Position numbers and translations under genes: made by a program. A DNA stretch of 64,000 bases from CAZMZF01 sp964570765 (lineage in GTDB: Bacteria; Zixibacteria; MSB-5A5; RBG-16-43-9). The notes under the pieces were generated by a model. The model was given only the letters and a program-made list of their open reading frames with translations. It was not told the DNA's origin and ran no database searches. Positions 5,947 to 14,971 of the stretch are shown here, piece after piece (the stretch's first letter is position 1; the number at the start of each line of letters is the position of its first letter). The stretch spans positions 1 to 64,000 of the forward strand of contig CAZMZF010000010.1 in NCBI GenBank assembly GCA_964570765.1, read 5' to 3'.

Positions 5947-7350
5947 ATGATAGAAAATTTGTTACATGAGAATTGTGGTGTCTTTGCTATTTACCGTGCA
6001 AAGAAAGCTGCAGAACTGACCTACTTAGGGCTTTATGCCCTTCAGCATCGAGGGCAGGAGGCATCCGGAATAGTCTCCTCTGACGGCAGTAAGCTCTTCC
6101 AGTTGAAGGGAATGGGACAGGTGAATGAAGTCTTTGCTAGTAAAGAGGTTTTAGGTGATTTAAAAGGGGAGATAGCAATCGGACATAATCGATATTCCAC
6201 CACCGGCTCTTCTACTATAGCTAATATTCAGCCTCTCCAGATTACTTATAAAGGGGATAAGCTCTTAGCAGTAGGACATAATGGAAACCTGACCAATTCC
6301 ACAGGCTTGAGAAAAAAATTAGAGAAAGGAGGTTCGATCTTCCAAACCACTACCGATAGCGAGATAATTTTACACCTGATTGCACGTTCTAAAAAAGAAA
6401 AGATCGAGGATAGCTTAGCGGATGCTCTTTCTCAGGTGAGTGGCGCTTACAGTTTGGTCTTCATAACGTCGGATTCTATATTAGCAGCCAGGGATCCATA
6501 CGGATGGAGACCTCTGGCTTTAGGGAAGCTCAGAGATGCCTGGGTGGTTGCTTCTGAGACCTGTGCTTTTGATATCATCGGAGCAAAATATATAAGGGAT
6601 CTAAAGCCAGGCGAAATTATATTGATAAATAATAAAGGGTTAAAATCGTTTTCACCTTTTAAAAAAGTTAAACATGCTTTCTGCATTTTTGAATTTATAT
6701 ACTTTGCACGGCCTGACAGTATGATCTTCGGTGAAAATGTGGATAAGGTTAGAAGAAGGTTGGGCCATCAACTCGCTAAAGAACGGTCAGCAGATGCGGA
6801 TATAGTAATTGCAGTTCCGGATTCAAGTAATACCCATACCCTGGGCTATTCTGAACAATCCGGTATAAAATTTGAAGTTGGTTTAATCCGGAATCATTAT
6901 ATCGGCAGGACTTTTATCCATCCGGAACAAAAGATCAGGGATTTAGATGCGAGGATTAAATATAATCCGGTTAAAGGGGTATTAAAGGATAAGAAAATAA
7001 TAATCGTGGACGATTCGATCGTGCGCGGGACTACCAGCAGAAAATTAGTAGGGATGTTGAGAAATGCTGGGGCCAAAGAGGTTCACTTCCGGGTAAGCTC
7101 CCCTCCCATCATCAGCCCCTGTTTTTACGGGATAGATATGCCCACCAAAAAGGAGCTAATCGCTTCTTCAAAATCGGTCGAGGAGATCAGGAGATATTTA
7201 GGCGTGGATTCCTTAGGGTATCTTTCGATCGAAGGGATGCTTTCGATGCCCTCCCTGCCCAGGGAAGATTTCTGCGTAGCTTGCTTCTCTGGCAAATATC
7301 CTTCCAGGATCGAGAACAATATTGGGAAATTCGCCCTGGAATTAAAGTAA
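5947..7350 (+). CDS. purF: Amidophosphoribosyltransferase
   Basis: Catalyses the first committed step of purine synthesis, making phosphoribosylamine from PRPP and glutamine. Seen: a 9-residue propeptide before Cys10 (ENCGVF), the N-terminal glutaminase nucleophile; YALQHRGQEASGI; the PRPP loop IIIVDDSIVRGTTS; and four cysteines in CIFEFIYFARPDS, CFYG and CVACFSG placed like the 4Fe-4S ligands of the Bacillus-type enzyme. At 467 residues it has the usual length. It stands alone with no other pur gene beside it, and converges with a dockerin gene 13 bases downstream. No clear Shine-Dalgarno precedes the ATG. Confidence 0.96.
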   Translation: MIENLLHENCGVFAIYRAKKAAELTYLGLYALQHRGQEASGIVSSDGSKLFQLKGMGQVNEVFASKEVLGDLKGEIAIGHNRYSTTGSSTIANIQPLQITYKGDKLLAVGHNGNLTNSTGLRKKLEKGGSIFQTTTDSEIILHLIARSKKEKIEDSLADALSQVSGAYSLVFITSDSILAARDPYGWRPLALGKLRDAWVVASETCAFDIIGAKYIRDLKPGEIILINNKGLKSFSPFKKVKHAFCIFEFIYFARPDSMIFGENVDKVRRRLGHQLAKERSADADIVIAVPDSSNTHTLGYSEQSGIKFEVGLIRNHYIGRTFIHPEQKIRDLDARIKYNPVKGVLKDKKIIIVDDSIVRGTTSRKLVGMLRNAGAKEVHFRVSSPPIISPCFYGIDMPTKKELIASSKSVEEIRRYLGVDSLGYLSIEGMLSMPSLPREDFCVACFSGKYPSRIENNIGKFALELK

Positions 7351-7363
7351 AAATCCTTCTACT

Positions 7364-8227
7364 TTAAAAAGATAAGCCAGAGCGACGGATAAATTTCGAA
7401 TACAGAAAACATTTCTCCGGTTTAGGACCTTCTCTAACAAGATAATTAATTAAATACACTATATCGGTTAGTGAAATTCTACCATTGCAATTTGCGTCTG
7501 CTATTTCAGAAAATGGAAATGGGGGAGGACCGAACTTAAATAAATAATTTATCAAATAAACTATATCTGACACAGTGATTGAGCTGTCTCCATCAAGATC
7601 TCCTGGTATATAATCACAGAACTCCATGCAGATTATAGCTATAAAATCAGGATGGGAATAATCAGTAGTTAGCTCTTCATAATACTGGTTAGCTGTTACC
7701 AGAATATCCTTATCAATATCTCCAGTAAGTTTTAAAAGAAAGAGATTAGGAACTTCAGGACTAAGGGAGTCTATAATGATTGCACCGTGAAGAGCGTTTA
7801 AACTGTCAATAGTTGAACGAGGAACCCATTCATAGAATTGAACCACAAATCGGTCTGTTACCATTAGTGCCATAGAATCCGTAGTTAAATATCCCGGGTT
7901 TGCCATCTCTACTTCTGGTCGGTTTCTTAATCTCTGGATTAGGGTCTTGATATCATTACCCGGTAAAACATAAAGAATAAAATATCCATCCATGAAGGGG
8001 TAAGGTCCCAGGGCTGGATTAAGCGCGTCATCAGATAAAATAAAATTATAAATATCCTCTGGAGTCATACCTGGAGTAAACTTTATATTAACTTTATTGG
8101 GCGAAAGTAATAGGGGGATTTTCTTCCCGTTACCATAATAATAATCATATTGAGCAAAAGTAGTAGAAAACGTCAACAAGAAGGTAATAAACCATAATAG
8201 CTTTAAATAATGCTTTCTTAAAAACAT
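7364..8227 (-). CDS. Secreted protein with C-terminal dockerin repeats
   Basis: A 287-residue protein with a signal peptide (hydrophobic stretch to about residue 25, cleavage near TFAQ). The middle region is of unknown fold, related in style to protease inhibitor or pro-domain segments (FVVQFYEWVPRSTIDSLN). A paired dockerin module spans about 208-275: two EF-like loops DLDGDSSITVSD and DANCNGRISLTD, each followed by IVYLINYL. A Cys lies in the second loop and another shortly after the module, as in the two other dockerin proteins here. A short 14-residue tail follows. GGGGAGGTG lies before the ATG on the - strand. Export to the periplasm or cell surface is expected; the partner is unknown. 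Confidence 0.8.
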   Translation of the reverse strand: MFLRKHYLKLLWFITFLLTFSTTFAQYDYYYGNGKKIPLLLSPNKVNIKFTPGMTPEDIYNFILSDDALNPALGPYPFMDGYFILYVLPGNDIKTLIQRLRNRPEVEMANPGYLTTDSMALMVTDRFVVQFYEWVPRSTIDSLNALHGAIIIDSLSPEVPNLFLLKLTGDIDKDILVTANQYYEELTTDYSHPDFIAIICMEFCDYIPGDLDGDSSITVSDIVYLINYLFKFGPPPFPFSEIADANCNGRISLTDIVYLINYLVREGPKPEKCFLYSKFIRRSGLSF

Positions 8228-8263
8228 ATTTCACCTCCCCTAAAATGTTGGGTTACTAATTAT

Positions 8264-8291
8264 AGAATAATATCTTTAATAGCTTTGTCAA
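8264..8291 (-). promoter_or_regulatory. Candidate promoter of the dockerin gene
   Basis: On the - strand: TTGACA, 16 bases, TATTCT, about 37 bases before the ATG. The same element pair with the same spacing precedes the beta-helix gene at 54870-54897. Confidence 0.45.
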
Positions 8292-8460
8292 GTACTTTTT
8301 TGAGAAAAATTATAGTTTATTTTAAAACCTTATCTCTTAATTCCTAAAAAATGAAGATAAACCTTCTTCTGCCGATAAAATTAATGCAGGCTAAAAATAC
8401 AGGCTAAAGGCAATAGTCTATAGCCTATTTAATAATTTCATTAAAATATTTGAGGGTAGT

Positions 8461-9822
8461 ATGGAAAAAGCTAAAATAATGGTTATAGATGATGAAGAGA
8501 GCATGTGCAGATTTATGCAGATTATGCTGCAGAAAGAAGGATATGAGGTAACCTCTACCGTTAGTAGTAAGGAAGCTTTGGAGGAGATAAAAAATAAAAA
8601 CTATGATTTAGTGATCGCAGATCTGATGATGCCGGAGATGAACGGTTTGGAACTTTTATCCCGGGCTAAATCTATTTCTCCAGATATAAATTTCATCGTT
8701 ATGACCGCTTATGCCTCGGTTGACACTGCTATCGAAGCCTTAAAAAAGGGTGCATTTGACTATATCACTAAACCGTTTAAAGTAGATGAGATAAAAATCG
8801 CCATAAAGAAATCATTAGAGCAGAAAAAAATAGCAGAGGAGAACATCAATCTTAAACGGCAGTTGAAAAAAGAATTCGGCTTGCAAAATCTGATCGGCAA
8901 CTCACCAGAGATGATTCAGTTGAAGAGGTTAGTGGAAAGAGTTGCGGAAACTGATAGCACAGTTTTGATCCAGGGGGAAAGCGGAACTGGAAAAGAATTA
9001 GTTGCCAAAGCCATTCATCAGCTCAGCTGCAGAGCAGATCAGCCATTTATAACCATCAACTGTGCGGCTCTGCCGGAAAGTCTTCTGGAAAGTGAGCTTT
9101 TCGGGCATATAAAAGGGTCTTTCACCGGAGCAGTAAGGGATAAAGAGGGGCTTTTCATGGTAGCAAACCTTGGAACCTTTTTTATGGATGAGATCGGGGT
9201 AACCTCTCCAACTATTCAGGTGAAGCTTTTAAGAGTATTAGAGGAAAAACAATTCACTCCAGTGGGAAGCACCAAACCAGTAGATGTGGATATAAGGCTT
9301 ATCGCCGCCACGAATGCAAATTTAGAGGAAGAAGTTAAATTAGGAAATTTCAGAACCGATCTTTTTTATCGACTTAATGTAATTCCTATACATATCCCTC
9401 CTCTAAGGGAGAGAAAAGGGGATACTGAAATCTTAATAAAATTTTTTATTAAAAAATATTGTGATAAATTGGGGATTGAAGAGAAGGGCATTTCTCCTGC
9501 GGCTATTAGTAGTTTGGTCAGTTATTCCTGGCCCGGAAATGTCAGGGAATTGGAGAACACCCTGGAGAGAGCAGTTCTCTTGACATCCGGTGAAATTATA
9601 GATATGAATTCCCTTACCCAAAATATCGTAGAGAATAAACCCTTAGGGTTTATTCGGTCAACTCAACCTGAGATCCCAGCTTTGGAATCGATAGAGAGAG
9701 CATATATCTTCTGGGTATTGAATCAAACTGGCTGGCAGAAAACCAAAGCCGCCCAGATACTGGGGATAGATGCTTCTACCCTCTACCGCAAAATCGAAAG
9801 ATATAATCTCAAAGAGAAATGA
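8461..9822 (+). CDS. Sigma-54-dependent response regulator, NtrC family
   Basis: 453 residues: a receiver domain (1-120) with phosphoacceptor Asp54 in VIADLMMPEMNG; an AAA+ domain with Walker A GESGTGKE, the sigma-54 contact loop as GSFTGA (a conservative GAFTGA variant) and Walker B FFMDEIG; and a Fis-type HTH at the end (TKAAQILGIDASTLYRKIER). It activates RNA polymerase-sigma-54 after phosphorylation. It overlaps the next gene by ATGA, so the two are translationally coupled. No histidine kinase is adjacent; the PilS-like kinase 7 kb downstream or the GAF-HisKA protein 3 kb upstream are candidates. It could be the PilR of the pilin genes or serve another stress pathway. Confidence 0.92.
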   Translation: MEKAKIMVIDDEESMCRFMQIMLQKEGYEVTSTVSSKEALEEIKNKNYDLVIADLMMPEMNGLELLSRAKSISPDINFIVMTAYASVDTAIEALKKGAFDYITKPFKVDEIKIAIKKSLEQKKIAEENINLKRQLKKEFGLQNLIGNSPEMIQLKRLVERVAETDSTVLIQGESGTGKELVAKAIHQLSCRADQPFITINCAALPESLLESELFGHIKGSFTGAVRDKEGLFMVANLGTFFMDEIGVTSPTIQVKLLRVLEEKQFTPVGSTKPVDVDIRLIAATNANLEEEVKLGNFRTDLFYRLNVIPIHIPPLRERKGDTEILIKFFIKKYCDKLGIEEKGISPAAISSLVSYSWPGNVRELENTLERAVLLTSGEIIDMNSLTQNIVENKPLGFIRSTQPEIPALESIERAYIFWVLNQTGWQKTKAAQILGIDASTLYRKIERYNLKEK

Positions 9823-11753
9823 AGAATCCTTTCAAATCCTATGAATACAAATATGGACATAAGTCCTGGTTTTTAGCAATACTTTTTTTCACGATTTTCC
9901 TGTGGATATACTGGAGAACTTCCTGTCCAACCATATTCTGGTGGGATAGTGCAGAATTTGTAGCAGCCATTGCTACTCTGGGCATACCACATCCTCCGAG
10001 CTTTCCTCTATATATCTTACTGGGTAAGGCTTTCTCGTTTTTACCTGTTTTCTCTTTATCTTTAAAACTGAATTTACTTTCCGGAATATTCTCTGCGCTC
10101 AGCCTGGCGATTTTCTTCCTGCTTTTTCTAAAGGTTACTCGACTATTCCTTTACGAATTAGTGAAAGATGAAAAATTACTTATTTTCACTTCTCTGCTTT
10201 TGCTTTTAGTGGCAGGTTTGAACTATGCCTTCTGGATTCAAGGAGTAAGAGCAGAGGTATATTCTTTAAATGGATTACTCTTTATCCTCTTGTTCTTTTG
10301 TGGAGTAAACTACTTGTATGGATCTAATTTTGGTCAAATTTCATCTAAGATCGATTTGGTGAAAAATAAAACTTACCAGAAAAATCTCCGCTGGTTATAT
10401 CTTTTCTTTTTCATATTTGGATTAGGAATGGGAAATCACAACGTCACCCTTATCTCTATAATTCCTGCTTTCATTTTTCTTTTTATCTGTAATGGTTTTC
10501 GCAATTTTATGAAATTGAAATACCTGGGTTTATCTCTTATTTTTTTCCTTTTAGGTTGTAGCATCTATTTTTATCTCCCTTTAAGGGCAATTAACTTTCC
10601 AGCCTTGAACTGGGGAAATCCGGTTAACTTAGAAAAGACTTTAACTACTGCCCTGGCTTTAAAATCTGTAAAACAAATCGGGTTTGCCCTGAATTATACC
10701 CTGTGGGAAAGGACTAAAGATGCCTGGGTGATGATCTATTCGCAATTAACTTTTTTACCTTTTCTGTTTAGCCTGCTGGGTATGCTATTTTTGTTAATAA
10801 AAAATTTGAAGCTTTTCATTTTCTTTCTTCTTTTGATTATCGGGAACTCGTTAACTATTATAGTTCTCCCCTCCGAGTTTATCTCCACCAGCTCAGATTT
10901 TCAAGGATACATACTTCCTACCATCTTATCTTTTTCTTTTCTTTTTGGGCTGGGAGTTTTATTTATACTAAAGAATATCAAAGAATGGGTGAGAAATATA
11001 GAGTTTAGCCCGGGTTTCAGAAAAAGTCTTATAATTGTGTTCTCCTCTTTCTTTCTTTCAATTTCTTTTTTGCCATTTTTGACCTTTAACCGACTGGCAG
11101 ATCTATCTAAAAATGATTTGGCTTATAGATATGGAAAAGGAGTTCTATCTCAGGCAAAGAAGAATGTAGTTCTATTTATCGATAACCCTAATCTTTACTT
11201 CATCCTCTGTGCCCTCAAATATGGAGAAGGTTATAGAAAAGATATCGCTGTTTTAGACCGGGGCTTATTGAAAGCGAAATGGAATTGTCAACAGGAGAGA
11301 AGAAATTATCCTGAAATATTTTTGGGTATCAATTCTGGTTTAACCGGTGAAGACCTGTTCCTGGCTTTAATGAATAAAGGATTGAGTAAAAATATGAATT
11401 TATTTATGGAATTTACCGAGAGGGATACTGACCTGATAGATTTCCTTTCTCCTTCCGGTTACCTGTTTAAGATAGAGAAGAAAATTATAACTAAAATACC
11501 AGAGGAGATTTTGGCTAAGCAGAAGGAATTTGAAGAGAAATATTTTACTCAAAAAGAAGAAAGAGTTTTTCAGAATGACTTTGATGCTCAGAGGATGTTC
11601 GTATTTATCACTTACTGCTGGGGACTTTACTATGAACAAAAAGGAATTTTAAAAGAAGCTTTAAAGAATTTTTCCTCAGCCTGGGAGCTGGATCCTTTAA
11701 ATATTGAGCTTCAAAACCGGATAGAAAGTTTAAAGAAAAGAATTCGATCCTAG
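9819..11753 (+). CDS. DUF2723 multi-pass membrane protein with a TPR-like tail
   Basis: 644 residues. The N-terminal SCPTIFWWDSAEFVAAIATLGI followed by HPPSFPLY is the DUF2723 signature, a family related to GT-C protein O-mannosyltransferase-type enzymes. About ten to twelve hydrophobic segments follow to roughly residue 425, then a soluble domain that ends in one TPR-like repeat (YEQKGILKEALKNFSSAWEL). The Asp and Glu in WWDSAEF sit where GT-C enzymes bind metal or the lipid-linked sugar. Its start codon overlaps the stop of the NtrC-type regulator. A role in glycosylating exported proteins is plausible from the family, and three nucleotide-sugar genes lie 1.4 kb downstream. Confidence 0.82.
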   Translation: MKNPFKSYEYKYGHKSWFLAILFFTIFLWIYWRTSCPTIFWWDSAEFVAAIATLGIPHPPSFPLYILLGKAFSFLPVFSLSLKLNLLSGIFSALSLAIFFLLFLKVTRLFLYELVKDEKLLIFTSLLLLLVAGLNYAFWIQGVRAEVYSLNGLLFILLFFCGVNYLYGSNFGQISSKIDLVKNKTYQKNLRWLYLFFFIFGLGMGNHNVTLISIIPAFIFLFICNGFRNFMKLKYLGLSLIFFLLGCSIYFYLPLRAINFPALNWGNPVNLEKTLTTALALKSVKQIGFALNYTLWERTKDAWVMIYSQLTFLPFLFSLLGMLFLLIKNLKLFIFFLLLIIGNSLTIIVLPSEFISTSSDFQGYILPTILSFSFLFGLGVLFILKNIKEWVRNIEFSPGFRKSLIIVFSSFFLSISFLPFLTFNRLADLSKNDLAYRYGKGVLSQAKKNVVLFIDNPNLYFILCALKYGEGYRKDIAVLDRGLLKAKWNCQQERRNYPEIFLGINSGLTGEDLFLALMNKGLSKNMNLFMEFTERDTDLIDFLSPSGYLFKIEKKIITKIPEEILAKQKEFEEKYFTQKEERVFQNDFDAQRMFVFITYCWGLYYEQKGILKEALKNFSSAWELDPLNIELQNRIESLKKRIRS

Positions 11754-11803
11754 GAACGGATCCATAGGACTGGCAAAAATTTGAACAGATGAGGTGATTT
11801 GCA

Positions 11804-11838
11804 TTTCGCAATTAAATAAGCGAAACGCCTTCTTTTTT
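11804..11838 (+). terminator. Possible intrinsic terminator after the DUF2723 gene
   Basis: TTTCGC/GCGAAA stem with a ten-base loop, followed after CGCCTTC by a run of six T. The stem is short, so this is tentative. Confidence 0.4.
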
Positions 11839-11919
11839 AGAATAAAAAAGAAAAAGTTCACTTAATAAATAATGACTAAATACATTGCCTTAAGGGGGTT
11901 ATGATTTAGAGCTTTTGTA

Positions 11920-11935
11920 TGGCATATTATTTGCG
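11920..11935 (+). promoter_or_regulatory. Sigma-54 promoter of pilA1
   Basis: TGGCATATTATTTGCG fits TGGCAC-R-N4-TTGC-W, with the invariant GG and GC ten bases apart. It lies about 80 bases upstream of the first pilin ATG. Pilin genes in Pseudomonas, Myxococcus and Geobacter are RpoN/PilR-controlled from equivalent sites. Confidence 0.75.
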
Positions 11936-12013
11936 ATAAATTCAGTTAAAATTGGAAACACCAACACCCAAAAAACTAATAACCTTAAAAGAAAGGAGAG
12001 GGGGTGAAAGAAG

Positions 12014-12436
12014 ATGCTGAGTAAAATGAAAAAAGGGCAGAAGGGTTTCACCCTGATCGAGTTAATGATCGTAGTGGTCATCATCGGTATATTAGCTGCT
12101 CTGGCTATTCCCAGATTTATGCGGGCTACTACTAAGTCCAAGCAATCTGAGGCAAAGCAGTTACTGAAGCAGATATATACGATGCAACATGCTTACCGGC
12201 AGGAGTATAATACCTACCCGACATATCCCGCGACTGTTCCAGGAACGGCATCAGCTTGGGCTGATATAGGGGTGGAGTTCCAGCAGGGAGCTCGATATTC
12301 ATATGTCTGCACAGGCGGAGCCAATTCCTTCACCGCTACGGCAACTGCAGACTTGGATGATGATCCGGCCATAGATACCTGGAGGATTACTGAACTCGGT
12401 AATCTAACCCCTGTCATTAATGATGTTACCCAGTAG
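12014..12436 (+). CDS. pilA: Type IV major pilin, copy 1
   Basis: 140 residues. A short basic leader ending KKGQKG is followed by FTLIELMIVVVIIGILAALA: the prepilin peptidase cleaves after Gly, before the methylated Phe, and Glu5 is present. The rest is the hydrophobic helix and a globular domain. A strong ribosome-binding region, GGAGAGGGGG, precedes the ATG. The second pilin gene 90-105 bases downstream shares most of its sequence, including QSEAKQLLKQIY and MQHAYRQEYNTYP. The C-terminal residues after the DLDDDPAIDTW segment differ most. The prepilin peptidase lies 4 kb downstream. Confidence 0.92.
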   Translation: MLSKMKKGQKGFTLIELMIVVVIIGILAALAIPRFMRATTKSKQSEAKQLLKQIYTMQHAYRQEYNTYPTYPATVPGTASAWADIGVEFQQGARYSYVCTGGANSFTATATADLDDDPAIDTWRITELGNLTPVINDVTQ

Positions 12437-12472
12437 TGCTCTTATGGGTAAGAGAGAGGGGCAGGAAAATCA

Positions 12473-12509
12473 GGTTAGCCCAGCCCGCCTGAGGCGGACT
12501 GGGCTAACC
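12473..12509. repeat. GC-rich perfect hairpin between the two pilin genes
   Basis: GGTTAGCCCAG pairs with CTGGGCTAACC around an inner CCGCC-TGA-GGCGG hairpin. It has no T run after it. It may reduce read-through or stabilise the 3' end of the pilA1 transcript. The inner CCGCC-N-GGCGG core recurs at about 35086, 45070, 51008, 51107 and 63150. Confidence 0.75.
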
Positions 12510-12541
12510 ATCGTAAAAAACAAAAGATGAAAAGGTTGAAG

Positions 12542-12967
12542 ATGGATAGTAATAAAAGAGAAAAAGGATTTACGATGATCGAGCTGATGATCGTGGTGGT
12601 CATTATAGGGATATTAGCCGCCATGGCTATTCCTAAATTTATGCTATCCACAAACAGGGCAAAACAGTCTGAGGCAAAACAGCTTTTGAAGCAGATATAT
12701 GCGATGCAGCATGCTTACCGTCAGGAGTATAACACCTACCCGTCATATCCCTTGACCACACCAGGAACAGCATCAGCTTGGGCTGATATTGGGGTGGAGT
12801 TCCAAGCGAGTGCAAGATATTCTTATGTGTGTATAGGCGGAGCCAATGCCTTTACCGCCACCGCAACTGCAGACTTGGATGATGATCCGACTATAGATAC
12901 CTGGATTGTTAACGAGACTGGGGCAGTAACCTGTACCACAAATGATGCCAACAGCTCAACCTTGTAA
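12542..12967 (+). CDS. Type IV pilin, copy 2
   Basis: 141 residues from the ATG at 12542; an upstream in-frame ATG at 12527 has no ribosome-binding site, while AAAGG lies 6-10 bases before 12542. REKGFTMIELMIVVVIIGIL is the prepilin cleavage and helix motif. The globular part is a close copy of pilin 1 (SEAKQLLKQIYAMQHAYRQE, ASAWADIGVEFQ). It ends with CTTNDANSSTL, where the Cys together with the one in YVCIGG could form the pilin C-terminal disulfide. Pilin 1 retains only the first Cys (YVCTGG). It is a tandem duplication, either as a minor pilin or an expressed alternative subunit. Confidence 0.9.
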   Translation: MDSNKREKGFTMIELMIVVVIIGILAAMAIPKFMLSTNRAKQSEAKQLLKQIYAMQHAYRQEYNTYPSYPLTTPGTASAWADIGVEFQASARYSYVCIGGANAFTATATADLDDDPTIDTWIVNETGAVTCTTNDANSSTL

Positions 12968-13194
12968 AATCTTTCTATATTTTAATTTTTCCCCTATCAA
13001 ATCTCAAGTTAATTCTTTTTACACATATAGCTATCTTAGTATTACCCTTTTAAGGGCGTTTGGCTGAATAAGATGGAAAGCTGATGATTTCCTCTTATTT
13101 TGATTTGACATTCGATATTTGTAATTTAATTAATATTTATCTTGAAAAAATGGATTCCTTTTTATATCTTCTTTAAAACTTATGAGGTTTAAAA

Positions 13195-14184
13195 GTGAAT
13201 TTAAAAGGTAAAAAGGTTTTTGTCACCGGGGCAGGTGGTTTTATAGGAAGCCATTTAGTTGAAGCCTTAGTTAAAATTGGAGCTAAGGTTAGAGCTTTAG
13301 TTCATTACAATTCCAGAAATGACTGGGGGATGCTTGAAGATATAGATAAGAAAGTCTTAAAAGAAGTTGAGGTTGTAACTGGTGATATCAGGGATGGAGA
13401 GGGGATAAGATGGATGATTAAAGATCAAGAAGTCGTATTTCACCTTGCGGCTTTGATTGGTATTCCTTATTCTTATGTAAACCCAAGAGATGTGATTGAG
13501 ACTAATGTTTTAGGGAGTTTAAATCTGCTTTTGGCGGCTTTAGATACAAATATAGAAAAGTTCGTACACACTTCTACCTCAGAAGTTTATGGAACAGCTA
13601 AATATATACCAATGGATGAAAAACACCCGTTAAACCCTCAATCTCCTTATGCGGCAAGTAAAGTTAGCGCTGACCAGTCAGCTTTGAGTTTTTACCATTC
13701 CTACAATCTGCCGGTCGGTTTAATCCGTCCTTTTAATATCTATGGTCCCAGACAATCAGCCAGAGCCATCATACCCAGTATAATTGTGCAAGGGTTAGAA
13801 GGTAGAAAGATTAGACTTGGCTCTTTTTTCCCTACCAGAGATTTAACCTATGTCGAGGATGCAGTTGGTGGATTTATCTGTTTTGCTCAATCGGATAAAA
13901 CCATGGGTGAGATAGTTCATTTAGGTACAAATCAGCAGGTCTCGATATTAGAATTGGTGGATTTAATCGGGCAGATGCTTCATAAAAACCTGACAGCTAA
14001 ATCTGAGAGAAGAAGGGTTCGACCTCATAAGAGCGAGGTGGAAAGATTAATGGCTGATATTTCTAAAGCTAAAAGGCTTTTTAACTGGAAACCAAAGACT
14101 AAACTCGAAGACGGGATAGAGAAAACCATAGAATGGATGAATGAAAACTCCTGGAGATATAAAAAAGAAATTTATAATATATAA
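13195..14184 (+). CDS. NAD-dependent nucleotide-sugar dehydratase/epimerase (LegB-like SDR)
   Basis: 329 residues, an extended short-chain dehydrogenase. Seen: NAD motif VTGAGGFIGSH, HLAALIGIPYSY, the Ser-Tyr-Lys set as STSEVYG with YAASK, and RPFNIYGPRQSARAIIP. Residues ALVHYNSRNDWGMLE near 35-50 resemble the LegB-type 4,6-dehydratase that acts on nucleotide-linked N-acetylglucosamine in nonulosonate synthesis. GTG start with a weak AGG upstream. It is followed after 3 bases by a nucleotidyltransferase and then an aminotransferase, which together make an activated amino-sugar route. The exact sugar cannot be read from sequence. Confidence 0.85.
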   Translation: MNLKGKKVFVTGAGGFIGSHLVEALVKIGAKVRALVHYNSRNDWGMLEDIDKKVLKEVEVVTGDIRDGEGIRWMIKDQEVVFHLAALIGIPYSYVNPRDVIETNVLGSLNLLLAALDTNIEKFVHTSTSEVYGTAKYIPMDEKHPLNPQSPYAASKVSADQSALSFYHSYNLPVGLIRPFNIYGPRQSARAIIPSIIVQGLEGRKIRLGSFFPTRDLTYVEDAVGGFICFAQSDKTMGEIVHLGTNQQVSILELVDLIGQMLHKNLTAKSERRRVRPHKSEVERLMADISKAKRLFNWKPKTKLEDGIEKTIEWMNENSWRYKKEIYNI

Positions 14185-14187
14185 AAA

Positions 14188-14931
14188 ATGTCCGAAACCG
14201 GATCCGTAGGAAAAACGATAATCCTGGCTGGAGGAGAGGGGAAAAGGCTCAATCCCTACACCATCATTTTACCCAAACCTTTAATGCCGGTTGGAAATAT
14301 ACCTATCTTAGAGGTGATAATCAAACAGCTTAAAAAATATAAGCTTACCGATGTTACCTTAGCAATAGGTTACTTGGGGAACTTGATACAAACCTTTTTC
14401 GGAGATGGTGATAAATTTGGAGTAAAGATAGAGTATAGTTACGAGGATAAACCTTTAGGCACGATGGGGCCTTTAAGTTTGATTAGCGGACTCAATAAAA
14501 CCTTTATGGTTATGAACGGTGATCTTTTAACTTCTCTTAGTTACCTTAAACTTATCAACTATCATCGTTTCCACAGGATCCAAACTCGGACTAAAAGACC
14601 TATAGCCACTATTGCAGTCCAGAGTAGAGAAATTGAGACAGATTACGGGGTTTTAGAATATGATAAAAGATATGTCTTAACTAAATACCGTGAAAAGCCC
14701 AAACTTCCTTATCAGGTGAGTATGGGCATCTATATCTTTGAACCGGAGATATTGAATTTCATACCCCGGAACAAAAAATTCGATTTCCCGGAACTGATGA
14801 ACCTTTTACTCAAAAAAGGGGAGAAGGTTTTAGTCTATCCCTCGGCTGATTACTGGTTGGATATCGGCAGGCATGAAGATTACCGGAAAGCGATTGAAGA
14901 ATTTGACAAGATCAAGAAACAGATTTTATAG
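14188..14931 (+). CDS. Sugar-phosphate nucleotidyltransferase
   Basis: 247 residues with the Rossmann-like nucleotidyltransferase fold. Seen: IILAGGEGKRLNPYT for nucleotide binding and catalysis, KPLMPVGNIPILE, metal Asp in MNGDLLTS, and DYWLDIGRHEDY at the end. It joins a nucleotide to a hexose 1-phosphate. It begins 3 bases after the dehydratase gene and most likely supplies or follows its substrate, in the manner of the PtmE/LegF-RfbA-type enzymes found beside LegB. The first residues MSETGSVG are unusual, and the functional start could lie slightly downstream. Confidence 0.85.
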   Translation: MSETGSVGKTIILAGGEGKRLNPYTIILPKPLMPVGNIPILEVIIKQLKKYKLTDVTLAIGYLGNLIQTFFGDGDKFGVKIEYSYEDKPLGTMGPLSLISGLNKTFMVMNGDLLTSLSYLKLINYHRFHRIQTRTKRPIATIAVQSREIETDYGVLEYDKRYVLTKYREKPKLPYQVSMGIYIFEPEILNFIPRNKKFDFPELMNLLLKKGEKVLVYPSADYWLDIGRHEDYRKAIEEFDKIKKQIL

Positions 14932-14971
14932 TTTATTTTAAAATTATTTTCTAATTATTTGACCAAGAAAG

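Noticed and set aside
12473..12509. Hairpin between pilins as an intrinsic terminator
   Set aside because: The stem is strong but is followed by ATCGTAAAAAAC, without a T run, so it is listed as a structure and not as a terminator.
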